DNA of 64,000 bases, from NCBI GenBank assembly GCA_019636945.1, contig JAHBWO010000001.1, positions 29,028 to 93,027 of the forward strand. Reading direction: 5' to 3'. Every line of letters starts with the position of its first letter. Position 1 is the stretch's first letter. The notes under the pieces were generated by a model. It was not told the origin of the DNA. It did not search any database and saw only the letters and a list, made by a program, of their open reading frames with translations. The translations under genes were made by a program, and so were the position numbers. The stretch comes from Nitrospira sp. (GTDB taxonomy: Bacteria > Nitrospirota > Nitrospiria > Nitrospirales > Nitrospiraceae). Shown here piece after piece: positions 44,000-52,477 of this stretch.

Positions 44000-44500
44000 A
44001 TGGAAGGACAGGAACATCACAAAGCACAGGATTTACCATCGATTGCCACCCTCACATGGAGTGAGGTGACGCACCTGGCCAAACACGGCAATCCATCCCC
44101 GCCCCGTCGTGTCGAGAAGACCGAGGCCCAGTGGCGTGAACTGCTGACCGACAAGCAATTCCGGATCACCCGTCTGAAGGGGACTGAACGGGCCCACAGC
44201 TCTGAACTCTGCCAACTGTTTGAACCAGGCCGGTACGAGTGCCTTTGTTGCGGCACAGAGCTCTTTGATGCTGCGACCAAGTATCAAAGCCATACGGGGT
44301 GGCCGAGTTTTACACAACCGGTCTCGCCGGGAGTGGTGGCCTATCATCTGGATACGAGCCGCGGCACGCACCGAATCGAGGTGACCTGCAATGTGTGCGA
44401 TGCGCACCTCGGCCATGTGTTCCCCGATGGACCAGAGCCGTCAGGGTTGCGGTTTTGCATCAATGCCATCTCCCTGCACAAAATTCCTATGCGTGAGTGA
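44000..44500 (+). CDS. msrB: Peptide methionine-R-sulfoxide reductase MsrB
   Basis: MsrB reduces the R-epimer of methionine sulfoxide. The 166-residue protein has the zinc ligands in YECLCCGTELF (C81, C84) and VTCNVCDAHLGHVFPDGP (C130, C133). The substrate region is YQSHTGWPSFTQP, with catalytic C153 in GLRFCINAISL. About 35 extra N-terminal residues (MEGQEHHKAQDLPSIATLTW) are not a signal peptide. GGGAG precedes the ATG. It is followed by the DyP gene. Confidence 0.95.
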   Translation: MEGQEHHKAQDLPSIATLTWSEVTHLAKHGNPSPPRRVEKTEAQWRELLTDKQFRITRLKGTERAHSSELCQLFEPGRYECLCCGTELFDAATKYQSHTGWPSFTQPVSPGVVAYHLDTSRGTHRIEVTCNVCDAHLGHVFPDGPEPSGLRFCINAISLHKIPMRE

Positions 44501-44551
44501 GGCCGGCTCTTATAGCAGATTAGGAAGTGCGTTCATATACGCAAAAAAGAC

Positions 44552-45433
44552 ATGATGATCATGCAACCAGGGATTCTTGCCCCACTTCCGAAAGTAGCGC
44601 GGTACATAGAGTTCACCATTCAGAATATTGCCGCCCTCTCTCGCGTCATGAAGACCCTGCAGACTCTCATTGATGGCGAGCGAACGGTGGCTGGTCTGGG
44701 TGTGCCGCTTATCCGCGCACTCGGGAAAGACATTCCAGGGCTGAAGGTATTTCCCACGCAGGTTGGGGGTGGAGTGACCGTCCCTTCAACGCCGGGAGCC
44801 TTGTGGTGCTGGCTGCGAGGTGAGGATCGTGGAACACTCTTCCATGAAGAACGGCATCTCATCGAGAGAGTGCGGCCGGCTTTGATGGTGCACCAGGCTG
44901 TCGAGGGCTTTCTGCATGCAGGAGGACGGGATCTGACCGGGTATGAGGATGGTACGGAAAATCCCAAAGGCAAGCTTGCGGAAAAGGTTGCCATTGTGCG
45001 GGGTCAGGGGGCCATGCTCGACGGGTCAAGTTATGTCGCTGTTCAACGATGGGTCCATGATTGGAAACGGTTCGACGAAATGACGGAACAGCAGCAAGAT
45101 ATCATGATCGGTCGACGACGACGGAACAATAAAGAATTGTCGACCGCACCGACCTCGGCGCACGTGAAGCGTACGGCACAGGAGAGCTTTCAACCGGCGG
45201 CGTTCCTGCTGCGACGCTCAATGCCATGGGTCGAGCGTGGAGAGAGCGGATTGTATTTCGTGGCCTTTGGGGCCTCGCCCGATCCGTTTGAAACGCAACT
45301 GAAACGCATGGTTGGAGGAGACGACGGGATCACTGACGCACTGTTCAAGTTTACGCGCCCCGTGACAGGGAGCTCGTATTGGTGCCCCCCAATGACCAAT
45401 GGCCGACTCAACTTATCTGCGATTGGCGTCTAG
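44552..45433 (+). CDS. DyP-type haem peroxidase
   Basis: Dye-decolourising peroxidases reduce peroxide with a b-type haem. The 293-residue protein has the catalytic GXXDG motif in GYEDGTENPKGK with the distal Asp, and a probable proximal haem His in TSAHVKRTAQESFQ. The C-terminal LYFVAFGASPDPFETQLKRM and GSSYWCPP also fit. It has no signal peptide, and length fits bacterial class B/P DyPs. Three in-frame ATGs within the first four codons leave the exact start open. It lies 51 bases after msrB. Confidence 0.93.
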   Translation: MMIMQPGILAPLPKVARYIEFTIQNIAALSRVMKTLQTLIDGERTVAGLGVPLIRALGKDIPGLKVFPTQVGGGVTVPSTPGALWCWLRGEDRGTLFHEERHLIERVRPALMVHQAVEGFLHAGGRDLTGYEDGTENPKGKLAEKVAIVRGQGAMLDGSSYVAVQRWVHDWKRFDEMTEQQQDIMIGRRRRNNKELSTAPTSAHVKRTAQESFQPAAFLLRRSMPWVERGESGLYFVAFGASPDPFETQLKRMVGGDDGITDALFKFTRPVTGSSYWCPPMTNGRLNLSAIGV

Positions 45434-45494
45434 GGAAACGAACTGGATGCCTACATAAACACAAGCATGTTTCTTAATTAGAGGAGGTCTGAAG

Positions 45495-46817
45495 ATGACG
45501 ACTCACCAGAACCGATTTCTGTACATCCAAACAAACGACATCCGTGAAGGGCAAAATGCGGTGTTGGGCTATGTGCGAAAAGACGATGGCACGCTGGATC
45601 CATTGCCAGGAAATCCGTTCTATACAGGGGGCACGGGCATCAACAATGACACCCATGGCAAGCTCGGCCCACATGACAACGACACCCCGCTGATTGTCAG
45701 CCAGGACGGGAAGCGTCTCTTTACGGTCAACACACACAGCAATACCATTGCCGTCTTCGATATTCAGCCCGATGGGTCGTTACGGCATGTGAAGGGATCG
45801 CCGTTTCCGTCGCACGGTGTCGCCCCCAATAGTCTCTCGCTCAGTGGCATGACGCTGCTCGTGTCAAACCGGAATGAGGACTATCACCAGATTGAGGCGT
45901 TGCGTGGTGCAGCGAAAGCCAGCTACGTCTCGTTCACTGTAGAAAACACCGGTGCGTTACGATTTGTATCCAAAATCGATGTTGAGGACTCACAGAAACC
46001 GACCCAAGTCTACGTTCCCCAGTCCAACCCCCAGGTTGGGTTTGGCAATGACTTTCAGGTCGATGTGGATTTCGACGGTGAAGGAACGAGATCGTTTCTG
46101 GCTGGCACCAAGCCGAGCGTGCAGGGGCAACTCCATGTCTTTCAGGTGGGGCGAGATGGCCGACTCACTGAGCGAGGTCGTATGCAGTTACCCGAGACGA
46201 ATGCCGGCTACAAGTACAAGGGCATGGACGGCGTTCCGTCGATGCCGCTCGGCATCTGGGCGCATCCGACAGAATCATTGCTGTACGTGGGCTTCGTGAC
46301 GCGAAACGAACTCGGGGTCTATCGTTTTGCCCAGGACGGCGACATGGCGTTCTTGGGCTCCGTTGAGAACAGCGGTCAGGATATTTGCTGGTTGCTCACC
46401 AACAAAAAAGGGACGCGTCTCTATACGGTAAACAATCTTCCACGGTCTGATAAGGATGACAAGGCCGCCACAGTGAGTACCTATGACATTGCCGGTGAGC
46501 GAGCAGTCAAGCCTGTGGAGATCAGTCGACTGCAGCTGCCTTATCCTGGAGAATGGTTCATCAATAACCGCATGTTTCGTCAGCCGGGGAGTACGGCCTT
46601 TCAATGTGCGCTGTCTCCGGATGAGGCATTTCTGTACGTGATCTGCCAACGCATCAACCAGACCGATGAAAACAAGAGCGAAGAGGGAAATATCTTGCAC
46701 AGCCTGCGACTCGATGGAGAGGGAATCCCCTCGGTCGCACAGTCACGACATCTCGGGCAGGATGGAGTGTATTATCGATCTCGCCCACAGGGCGTCGCAA
46801 CATGCGACCGATCATAA
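45495..46817 (+). CDS. Lactonase-like seven-bladed beta-propeller protein
   Basis: The 440-residue protein starts after GAGGAGG. Repeated beta-propeller blades of the 6-phosphogluconolactonase/YVTN type include RFLYIQTNDIREGQNAVLGY, RLFTVNTHSNTIAVFDIQPD and TRLYTVNNLPRSDKDDKAAT. A last blade contains AFLYVICQRINQTDENKSEE. There is no signal peptide. The substrate is unknown. It sits between the DyP gene and a P460 gene on the same strand, so it may belong to the same transcription unit. Confidence 0.8.
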   Translation: MTTHQNRFLYIQTNDIREGQNAVLGYVRKDDGTLDPLPGNPFYTGGTGINNDTHGKLGPHDNDTPLIVSQDGKRLFTVNTHSNTIAVFDIQPDGSLRHVKGSPFPSHGVAPNSLSLSGMTLLVSNRNEDYHQIEALRGAAKASYVSFTVENTGALRFVSKIDVEDSQKPTQVYVPQSNPQVGFGNDFQVDVDFDGEGTRSFLAGTKPSVQGQLHVFQVGRDGRLTERGRMQLPETNAGYKYKGMDGVPSMPLGIWAHPTESLLYVGFVTRNELGVYRFAQDGDMAFLGSVENSGQDICWLLTNKKGTRLYTVNNLPRSDKDDKAATVSTYDIAGERAVKPVEISRLQLPYPGEWFINNRMFRQPGSTAFQCALSPDEAFLYVICQRINQTDENKSEEGNILHSLRLDGEGIPSVAQSRHLGQDGVYYRSRPQGVATCDRS

Positions 46818-46916
46818 GGGCGCTCATATTTGAGAGCACGCAATAATATGGTGCTCTCTGCATCGTAGACACGTCATGACACGATGAACTGTTTTTCAAA
46901 CCCAAAGGAGGACATC

Positions 46917-47483
46917 ATGAACACGAGCGGGAAAATGCTTATACTAGTTGGAACCCTCGTCCTATCGGCATTTCTGGCAGGCACAGGCTCCGCAGCCGAG
47001 GAGAAGGTTGTTTTCAACAAGGACGGTTCGCTCGATCGCCCGGTCGGCTATCGCGGATGGGTCCATGTTGGATCAACGATCCTACCAAAAGGTTCCGTCA
47101 ATATCATCGAAAACAAACCCATACCAACGAATGAAATCATCAATACGTATGTGAAACCATGGGTGTATGACGCCTACATGAAAACTGGTCTGTGGCCTGA
47201 GGGAACCATGATTGTGAAAGAATTCGTGGCGTTAGGCGAACCCGATGAGGATGGTCTCGTCCACGAAATCTATTTTGCTGGTTTAGCCGCTCTTGTGAAG
47301 GACAGCAAAATATTTCCGGCGCAGACCGGACACTTGGGCTATTTTGCCTTTGGTCATCAGCGAGAGCCTTATCTCGAGCGTGCGGTTCTGGCGGATCGGT
47401 TCAAGTGTTCGTCATGCCATGAGAAGCTTGCATCGGACCAACAATATATTTTTGGGGATCGCCACATCGGCCTTCGACGGTAG
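46917..47483 (+). CDS. Cytochrome P460 family protein (paralogue 2)
   Basis: A 188-residue secreted protein (signal LILVGTLVLSAFLAGTGSAA) with the P460 pattern: RPVGYRGWVHVGSTILPKGS, LWPEGTMIVKEFVALGE, DSKIFPAQTGHLGYFAFGHQ, and one haem motif CSSCH in FKCSSCHEKL. The ATG at 46917 follows AAAGGAGG. The conserved VKE lysine is present. It is shorter at the C-terminus than paralogue 1. No consensus operator lies immediately upstream; CGTCATGACACG near 46873 only partly resembles it. Confidence 0.88.
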   Translation: MNTSGKMLILVGTLVLSAFLAGTGSAAEEKVVFNKDGSLDRPVGYRGWVHVGSTILPKGSVNIIENKPIPTNEIINTYVKPWVYDAYMKTGLWPEGTMIVKEFVALGEPDEDGLVHEIYFAGLAALVKDSKIFPAQTGHLGYFAFGHQREPYLERAVLADRFKCSSCHEKLASDQQYIFGDRHIGLRR

Positions 47484-47525
47484 GCAGTATGTTCTCCATG
47501 CGACATACCCACAGGGAGGGATATC

Positions 47526-48098
47526 ATGCACATGGTCACCAGATGGACAAAAGGCATCGGTGTTGTCGGTGTGTTGCTTGGGAGTTTGCTCTTCACGGGG
47601 TGGGATTTGGGCTATGCGTTTGATGGAGAACAACATCCATCGATAGAGCAACAGAATCCATCCCAAAGTTGGGACAAAAAATTTCCGGGCACCTCGCGAT
47701 TTACGGTCTTGGCGGATTTCGGCGGTTCCGCCGTGAGGGACAACGAGACCGGGCTGGTCTGGGAACAATCGCCGGAGACAAAAACCATGAATTGGCTTAA
47801 TGCACGATTTCACTGTACCAGCCGTAAGGTCGGTGGACGCATGGGTTGGAGACTTCCGTCGGTGCATGAACTGGCCAGCCTCGTGGATCCTTCCGTCTCC
47901 CCAGGCCCCACGATCCCGTCGGGCCACCCCTTCGTGAATGTTCAGGCAGCTCATTATTGGTCGGCATCGTCGTTCGCGGGTAAACCATCCCACGCGTGGA
48001 ACGTGGGCTTCGTCATGGGCATGGTGCACGACATCAAAATCATCGATAGCCACAACGTGTGGTGCGTGCGGGGTGGGAATAATGCGGCTGCCTATTGA
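47526..48098 (+). CDS. Secreted DUF1566 (Lcl C-terminal) domain protein
   Basis: The 190-residue protein has a signal peptide (GIGVVGVLLGSLLFTGWDLG). The DUF1566 pattern follows: RFTVLADFGGSAVRDNETGL, VWEQSPETKTMNWLNARFHC, GGRMGWRLPSVHELASLVDP and a final HNVWCVRGG. These domains occur in secreted or surface proteins related to C-type-lectin-like folds; function is unknown. It follows P460-2 by 42 bases and ends at a clear terminator, so the unit probably ends here. Confidence 0.82.
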   Translation: MHMVTRWTKGIGVVGVLLGSLLFTGWDLGYAFDGEQHPSIEQQNPSQSWDKKFPGTSRFTVLADFGGSAVRDNETGLVWEQSPETKTMNWLNARFHCTSRKVGGRMGWRLPSVHELASLVDPSVSPGPTIPSGHPFVNVQAAHYWSASSFAGKPSHAWNVGFVMGMVHDIKIIDSHNVWCVRGGNNAAAY

Positions 48099-48178
48099 GG
48101 CCTGAGAGCAGTCCTATGTTGATTAAAAGATGTTCGTTTGGCAAAAGAGACATCGAAACCGGTCTAGGTTGAGTGTGT

Positions 48179-48210
48179 GCACTGTCATGGCTCACGACAG
48201 TGCTTGTTTT
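48179..48210 (+). terminator. Rho-independent terminator after the DUF1566 gene
   Basis: A perfect 8-bp stem, GCACTGTC and GACAGTGC, encloses a nine-base loop and is followed by TTGTTTT. It lies 80 bases after the DUF1566 stop and fits the end of the msrB-to-DUF1566 series of genes. Confidence 0.8.
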
Positions 48211-48297
48211 CTCGACCACCGTCGGAAAGGATTCATAGATCTACACGTTCAATTTCTGGGGTGACATTACAGAAACAACACCACGAATTCGTTTCCC

Positions 48298-49314
48298 GTG
48301 GGAGGGAGAGAAGTTTCTTTGTCTGTCTCAAAAGAGCAATATGCCCATCTGAAACCCTCTGACACTCATGCGCTGTACCCCTGTTGTAATGATGTGGTGC
48401 AGTGTGAACTTGGATTTCATCCTCCGTATGCCTGGGATGCACTGCTTGCGTTTCTTGCAGACCGACTCATTGCGGACGTCGAGCACCTCGACAAGGGACA
48501 CTACCTCCGCAGTCTCACCCTTGAATCGATGGGGAAGGCATATGTCGGATGGGTCGATGTGTCTCTGAGTCCCCATACGCCAGCCTTAAGAGTCACAATA
48601 TCATCATCGTTGTCCGCCGTGATTCCACAGGCGCTCGAACGCGTGGGGCGATTGTTCGATGTGTTTCACAATCCTCAGGATGTTACTCCAGCGATACAGG
48701 CTTTACTGCCCATTGCTGGCTTGCGGGTTCCTGGTGCCGTGGACGGATTTGAAGTAGGGGTGCGTGCGATCGTCGGACAACAAGTGTCCATCAAGGCCGC
48801 GCGGACTCTTGTTGGACGCATCGCTCAGCGGTTCGGAGACGCAGTAAACACACCCGACACAATGGTGACTAAGACATTCCCCAATGCCCAAATACTGGCT
48901 CACTGCATCTGCAGCGATTTAACGGCTACAGGCGTAACAGCAAAGAGAGCCGTCTCTATCATTGCGCTTGCACAGGCCGTCGCCACTCGGACTATTGTAC
49001 TGAGTCCAGGGGCACCGGTTCCCCAGACTATTGCGAAATTACAAGATTTGCCTGGAATCGGCGAGTGGACGGCACAGTACATCGCCATGCGAGCCCTGTC
49101 CTGGCCAGACGCCTTTCTACACACCGATCTTGGCGTGAAACACGCGTTAGGGGAACGCAGGCCTAAGAAGATTCTCGCCATAGCGGAGTCCTGGCGACCC
49201 TGGCGGGCCTACGCGACCATGGCCTTGTGGCATTCGCTTTCGCCCGATGCTCTCAAACGGCACAACACGTATAGGAGGGACACACATGAATCTTCTGAGT
49301 GCAGAGATCATTGA
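48298..49314 (+). CDS. alkA: DNA-3-methyladenine glycosylase II AlkA
   Basis: AlkA removes alkylated bases in base-excision repair. The 338-residue protein has an AlkA N-terminal domain (YAWDALLAFLADRLIADVEH), RVPGAVDGFEVGVRAIVGQQ with VSIKAARTLVGR, and the HhH-GPD motif LPGIGEWTAQYIAMRALSWP with catalytic Asp in FLHTDLGVK. It starts at a GTG; no Ada domain is fused. Its 3' end overlaps the ogt start by 29 bases, linking two alkylation-repair enzymes. Confidence 0.93.
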   Translation: MGGREVSLSVSKEQYAHLKPSDTHALYPCCNDVVQCELGFHPPYAWDALLAFLADRLIADVEHLDKGHYLRSLTLESMGKAYVGWVDVSLSPHTPALRVTISSSLSAVIPQALERVGRLFDVFHNPQDVTPAIQALLPIAGLRVPGAVDGFEVGVRAIVGQQVSIKAARTLVGRIAQRFGDAVNTPDTMVTKTFPNAQILAHCICSDLTATGVTAKRAVSIIALAQAVATRTIVLSPGAPVPQTIAKLQDLPGIGEWTAQYIAMRALSWPDAFLHTDLGVKHALGERRPKKILAIAESWRPWRAYATMALWHSLSPDALKRHNTYRRDTHESSECRDH

Positions 49315-49843
49315 AACTCCCATTGGGAACATGCAGGCCATTGCGTCTGCACGTGGGCTCTGTGCATTGGAGTTTGTGACGCCATCTCGACAACAATTGT
49401 TAATGGCACGGCTCAGTCGGTGGTTTTCAACCGAAAGGATCGAATGGCAGAGCCATTCCGTTATCACCGATGCCAAACGGTGGTTGCAATCCTATTTCAA
49501 CGGCCAGTTCAACGAACTGTTTGAATTGGCTGTGGATCTGAGGGGAACGCCGTTTGAACTACGGGTGTGGAAGGCGTTGCGCCACATAACAATCGGACGA
49601 ACGATCTCCTATTCCGAACTCGCAACGCTTGTTGGAAACCCCAAGGGGTCCAGAGCCGTTGGAGGTGCCTCGCGAAGAAATCCCATGTCCATCATTATTC
49701 CCTGCCATAGGGTGATAGGTGTCGGTGGCCATTTAACTGGATACGGTGGGGGCGTCGGACAGAAGCAGTATTTAATCGAGCATGAGATACCAGAAAAGCA
49801 AACAGTACGTCTTCGCCGCGAAGGAATAGGTGTCGTTGCATAA
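49286..49843 (+). CDS. ogt: Methylated-DNA-protein-cysteine methyltransferase Ogt
   Basis: Ogt transfers methyl groups from O6-methylguanine to its own cysteine. The 185-residue protein has LRGTPFELRVWKALRHITIG, RTISYSELATLVGNPKGSRA, and the active site PCHRVIG in SIIIPCHRVIGVGGHLTGYG. The ATG at 49286 has AGGAGGG upstream. It overlaps alkA by 29 bases in another frame. A strong terminator follows 100 bases later. Confidence 0.95.
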   Translation: MNLLSAEIIETPIGNMQAIASARGLCALEFVTPSRQQLLMARLSRWFSTERIEWQSHSVITDAKRWLQSYFNGQFNELFELAVDLRGTPFELRVWKALRHITIGRTISYSELATLVGNPKGSRAVGGASRRNPMSIIIPCHRVIGVGGHLTGYGGGVGQKQYLIEHEIPEKQTVRLRREGIGVVA

Positions 49844-49942
49844 GAGACCTTTCCTCAGAGGCAACCGTGCTGAGAAGCTATTCGTATCGGGTGATCTGGA
49901 TGACCATCAGTCGTGGTCGAACACCTGAATAGCGACACGCTC

Positions 49943-49971
49943 GTACCCCGCTGGTGAGGCCAGCGGGGTAC
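49943..49971. terminator. Strong bidirectional terminator between ogt and the DUF4331 gene
   Basis: A perfect 12-bp stem, GTACCCCGCTGG and CCAGCGGGGTAC, encloses a five-base loop. It is followed on the plus strand by TTCATTTAATTTTC. It lies between convergent genes and can serve both. Confidence 0.88.
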
Positions 49972-50061
49972 TTCATTTAATTTTCACTTTTGGGGTGGTA
50001 CGGAAAATACATCATCCGCTTTAGGATAGGTATCGATAAAATAATCAAATGATGGTTGCTA

Positions 50062-51135
50062 TTATTTGTTCATCCCTGCAACAGCCGGCACAACGTAGGG
50101 AAACGATTTTGGATGCCGATCGAAGGTATTGGCATAGTCCGTCACCGCCCGCCCCAGGAAGAGACTCAGGGCCACATCCATCGCATCGTCCGATGGTCGC
50201 CTGCCATTGAGTGAATCGACGGTGTACGCTGCTTTGGTACCCACCTTATACGTCAACATGTCGGGCAGCAAGCGATTGGCAATGCTGTCTGCATAGGCGA
50301 CCGGATCCTTGATGCGTCCGTCGAGGACGACGGCCTTGAGTACGTTGCCGGAGAGAGCATACTTCCTGGTCATATCTCGATCAGGGCGGTGGCCGACATG
50401 CTCACTGACTTCCATCGGATTATTGTGCATAAATAGGTGCGTCATCAGGGGATTAGCTAGACGGTTCACTTGTTCCCATTTATCGATGTTGTACATGGCG
50501 CTACTGGCAAAGACCGCGATCTCGGACGGTAGCAGCTCGTTGGGGACTTCCATCACAAGCGCAGTGGTATAGAACGTTGTGAACAGATCCTTCGCATTTT
50601 CAAAGGCTCTCAAATCGAGCGTGCTCTCATCAAATTCCCGGTTGAATTTGATGATCCCGTCTGAATTGCCGACAAAGGGGTCCCTCGCCGCACCTGACCA
50701 CACCCGGATGCCATTTCCCAACACTTTCTCAGCCCCGATGGGCACTCTCCCGACTTCATTCCCCAGTGTTCCGACCGCCGGGTTTGCCCGATCCACAACA
50801 CCGATGGCGAGCTCACTCCCCTCGACATGCGCGGTAATCGTCAGACCTTTGCCAGTCATATTTCGGTTGGATGCAATATGAAAACTATAGACCCCGTTCT
50901 CGCCAAGCACCGGTTTACCGTCCCCTTTGGTAGTGGGGTTGACGTCCATCAAGAACACGGTACGGCCTGGCTTTTCCGCATCAAACACGTATAAATCAGT
51001 CAGGTCATAGGCGGGAAATTGTTTAGCTAAGAGGCTTTCAAAATGATGGCTCGCTCGTGCTGAGCTAAACAGCACTCCGCCGGCTAACACCGTGGCCATG
51101 GCTAGATACAGCTTGCGCGTCAATCTTTTCTTCAT
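50062..51135 (-). CDS. Secreted DUF4331 domain protein
   Basis: The 357-residue protein has a signal peptide (LYLAMATVLAGGVLFSSARA). The DUF4331 opening SHHFESLLAKQFPAYDLTDL then YVFDAEKPGRTVFLMDVNP follows. GDGKPVLGENGVYSFHI and LTHLFMHNNPMEVSEHVGH-like segments are later, ending in VVPAVAGMNK. Function of this family is not established. The ATG at 51135 follows GGAGGAG. It shares orientation with the cysteine hydrolase upstream. Confidence 0.82.
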   Translation of the reverse strand: MKKRLTRKLYLAMATVLAGGVLFSSARASHHFESLLAKQFPAYDLTDLYVFDAEKPGRTVFLMDVNPTTKGDGKPVLGENGVYSFHIASNRNMTGKGLTITAHVEGSELAIGVVDRANPAVGTLGNEVGRVPIGAEKVLGNGIRVWSGAARDPFVGNSDGIIKFNREFDESTLDLRAFENAKDLFTTFYTTALVMEVPNELLPSEIAVFASSAMYNIDKWEQVNRLANPLMTHLFMHNNPMEVSEHVGHRPDRDMTRKYALSGNVLKAVVLDGRIKDPVAYADSIANRLLPDMLTYKVGTKAAYTVDSLNGRRPSDDAMDVALSLFLGRAVTDYANTFDRHPKSFPYVVPAVAGMNK

Positions 51136-51284
51136 CGGGCGATCTCCTCCCCTCAAGATTGTGAAACGATCCAGAGCACAGAGTCTGACAATTTATGGCT
51201 CTCAGCGGCACTGACGCAATGGCGCGCAAGAATTCCGGCAACGACTTAGTCTGGATGCGTGACCACGAATCCTTGCGCTCGACA

Positions 51285-52118
51285 TCACGGACGGGACTCT
51301 TTGGTCGCTTTCAGACGCGCGACGATTTGACTCGTCGTGACCACTTCATTCGCCAGGAATTCATAGTTCACCAAGGCCGCTTTCTTCGGCAATGGCCCAG
51401 CTCCGGCCGTGCAATCCGCGACCAAGATAACGGCAAAACCATTTTCAACAGCGTCCCGCGCATGTGATTCGACGCAGAGATTACAGGCCATTCCGCACAT
51501 GATAAGTGTCTCAATGTTATGCTCACGGAGTTGAATCGACGCATCGCCGGTCCAGAAATTACTCAACCCCTTATGTGGATTCATCACAATGGTATTGTCG
51601 TCAGGTTCCAATTCAGGATGGAATTGGTGTCCCCATGTTCCCTGTTTGAACATGTTATTCGCAAACATGAGTTGGTCAATGGCGTTAAATTTACTTCGAT
51701 CCCAGTATTTATAGTCCTTCTCGCTATACATGTGCGGCGAGTAAAACACACGAATGCCCACGTCTTTGGCCGTCTTTACCAGCAGCTTTTCGTGTTCCAC
51801 CACTTTTGAGGCTACGACTTCTTCGCCAACCAATGGCCATCCACCACCACCGGGAGAAAGAAAGTCATTCTGCGGATCGGTGATAAAGAGGGCGGTGTGC
51901 TTGAGGTCGAGGTGTTGTTTCCGTACCGGCATAAAGGCCTGCTGATAGACATATCCCTCTGGTGTAATTCCAGACGGTGTAACGAGTAGACTCACAGAAT
52001 CTTTTGTGGCCCCTACAGCTGCGCTATCACCTGCAATAACCGAATGTGCGGCCAGTGCCGATGCAGCAACACCGGTCCATGTCAGAAAGCTACGACGGGA
52101 AACATCATTCGGAGACAT
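51285..52118 (-). CDS. Tat-exported isochorismatase-family cysteine hydrolase
   Basis: The 277-residue protein has a twin-arginine signal (SRRSFLTWTGVAASALAAHS) and an isochorismatase-like domain. The catalytic triad candidates are Asp in LFITDPQNDF, Lys in NPHKGLSNF, and Cys in MCGMACNLCVESHARDAV. Most family members are cytoplasmic amidohydrolases; Tat export is less usual and suggests a cofactor-bound or folded periplasmic enzyme. Substrate unknown. Operator site 5 lies 238 bases upstream. Confidence 0.85.
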   Translation of the reverse strand: MSPNDVSRRSFLTWTGVAASALAAHSVIAGDSAAVGATKDSVSLLVTPSGITPEGYVYQQAFMPVRKQHLDLKHTALFITDPQNDFLSPGGGGWPLVGEEVVASKVVEHEKLLVKTAKDVGIRVFYSPHMYSEKDYKYWDRSKFNAIDQLMFANNMFKQGTWGHQFHPELEPDDNTIVMNPHKGLSNFWTGDASIQLREHNIETLIMCGMACNLCVESHARDAVENGFAVILVADCTAGAGPLPKKAALVNYEFLANEVVTTSQIVARLKATKESRP

Positions 52119-52477
52119 GCTCTTTTCCTTTCCGTTGAATTAGTCAGACCGACTGTTATTTGTCCTCTTTCACTAGGGAAATGCTCACATACCTGTTTCA
52201 ATCTAATTTCCAGGTAAAGAGTGCTTAGCCCAACCTTACACGTTGGCCCATGACACAATCCTTACAAAGTCTGTTGCCCACGATTACAGTTATTTCTATT
52301 TCCAACAGGGTTCAAGAAAGTACTGTGCAACTTAATCCATAAATGTTCCCTAGTCTGTCATGTGCATGACAAATCAATACAAATAAGTTTTTCATTTTGT
52401 CATCTACGGAAGGTCTGATTTATTCCCCGTTGATGATGTGCCATGAGGAAGGCCTCACTGAACGGGAGGCTCGTCCC
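52119..52477. other. Intergenic region upstream of the hydrolase gene
   Basis: This 359-base stretch is AT-rich and holds no gene. It contains operator site 5 (52356-52371), a minus-strand -10-like TTAAGT at 52330-52335 suitably spaced for class II activation of the hydrolase gene, and an extra half-site TGTCATCTA at 52399-52407. Confidence 0.5.
52356..52371. promoter_or_regulatory. TGTCA-N6-TGACA operator, site 5
   Basis: TGTCATGTGCATGACA is a perfect copy of the consensus, symmetric except for one of the two central bases. It lies between the hydrolase gene (minus) and the decayed transposase (plus). Confidence 0.7.

Noticed and set aside
46870..46885. CGTCATGACACG upstream of P460-2 as a seventh operator
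   Set aside because: The half-sites overlap and the TGTC-N8-GACA geometry is absent.
48179..48203. TGTC...GACA dyad resembling the island operator
   Set aside because: The spacing between half-sites is nine, not eight, and the 8-bp stem is followed by TTGTTTT, which fits a terminator better.
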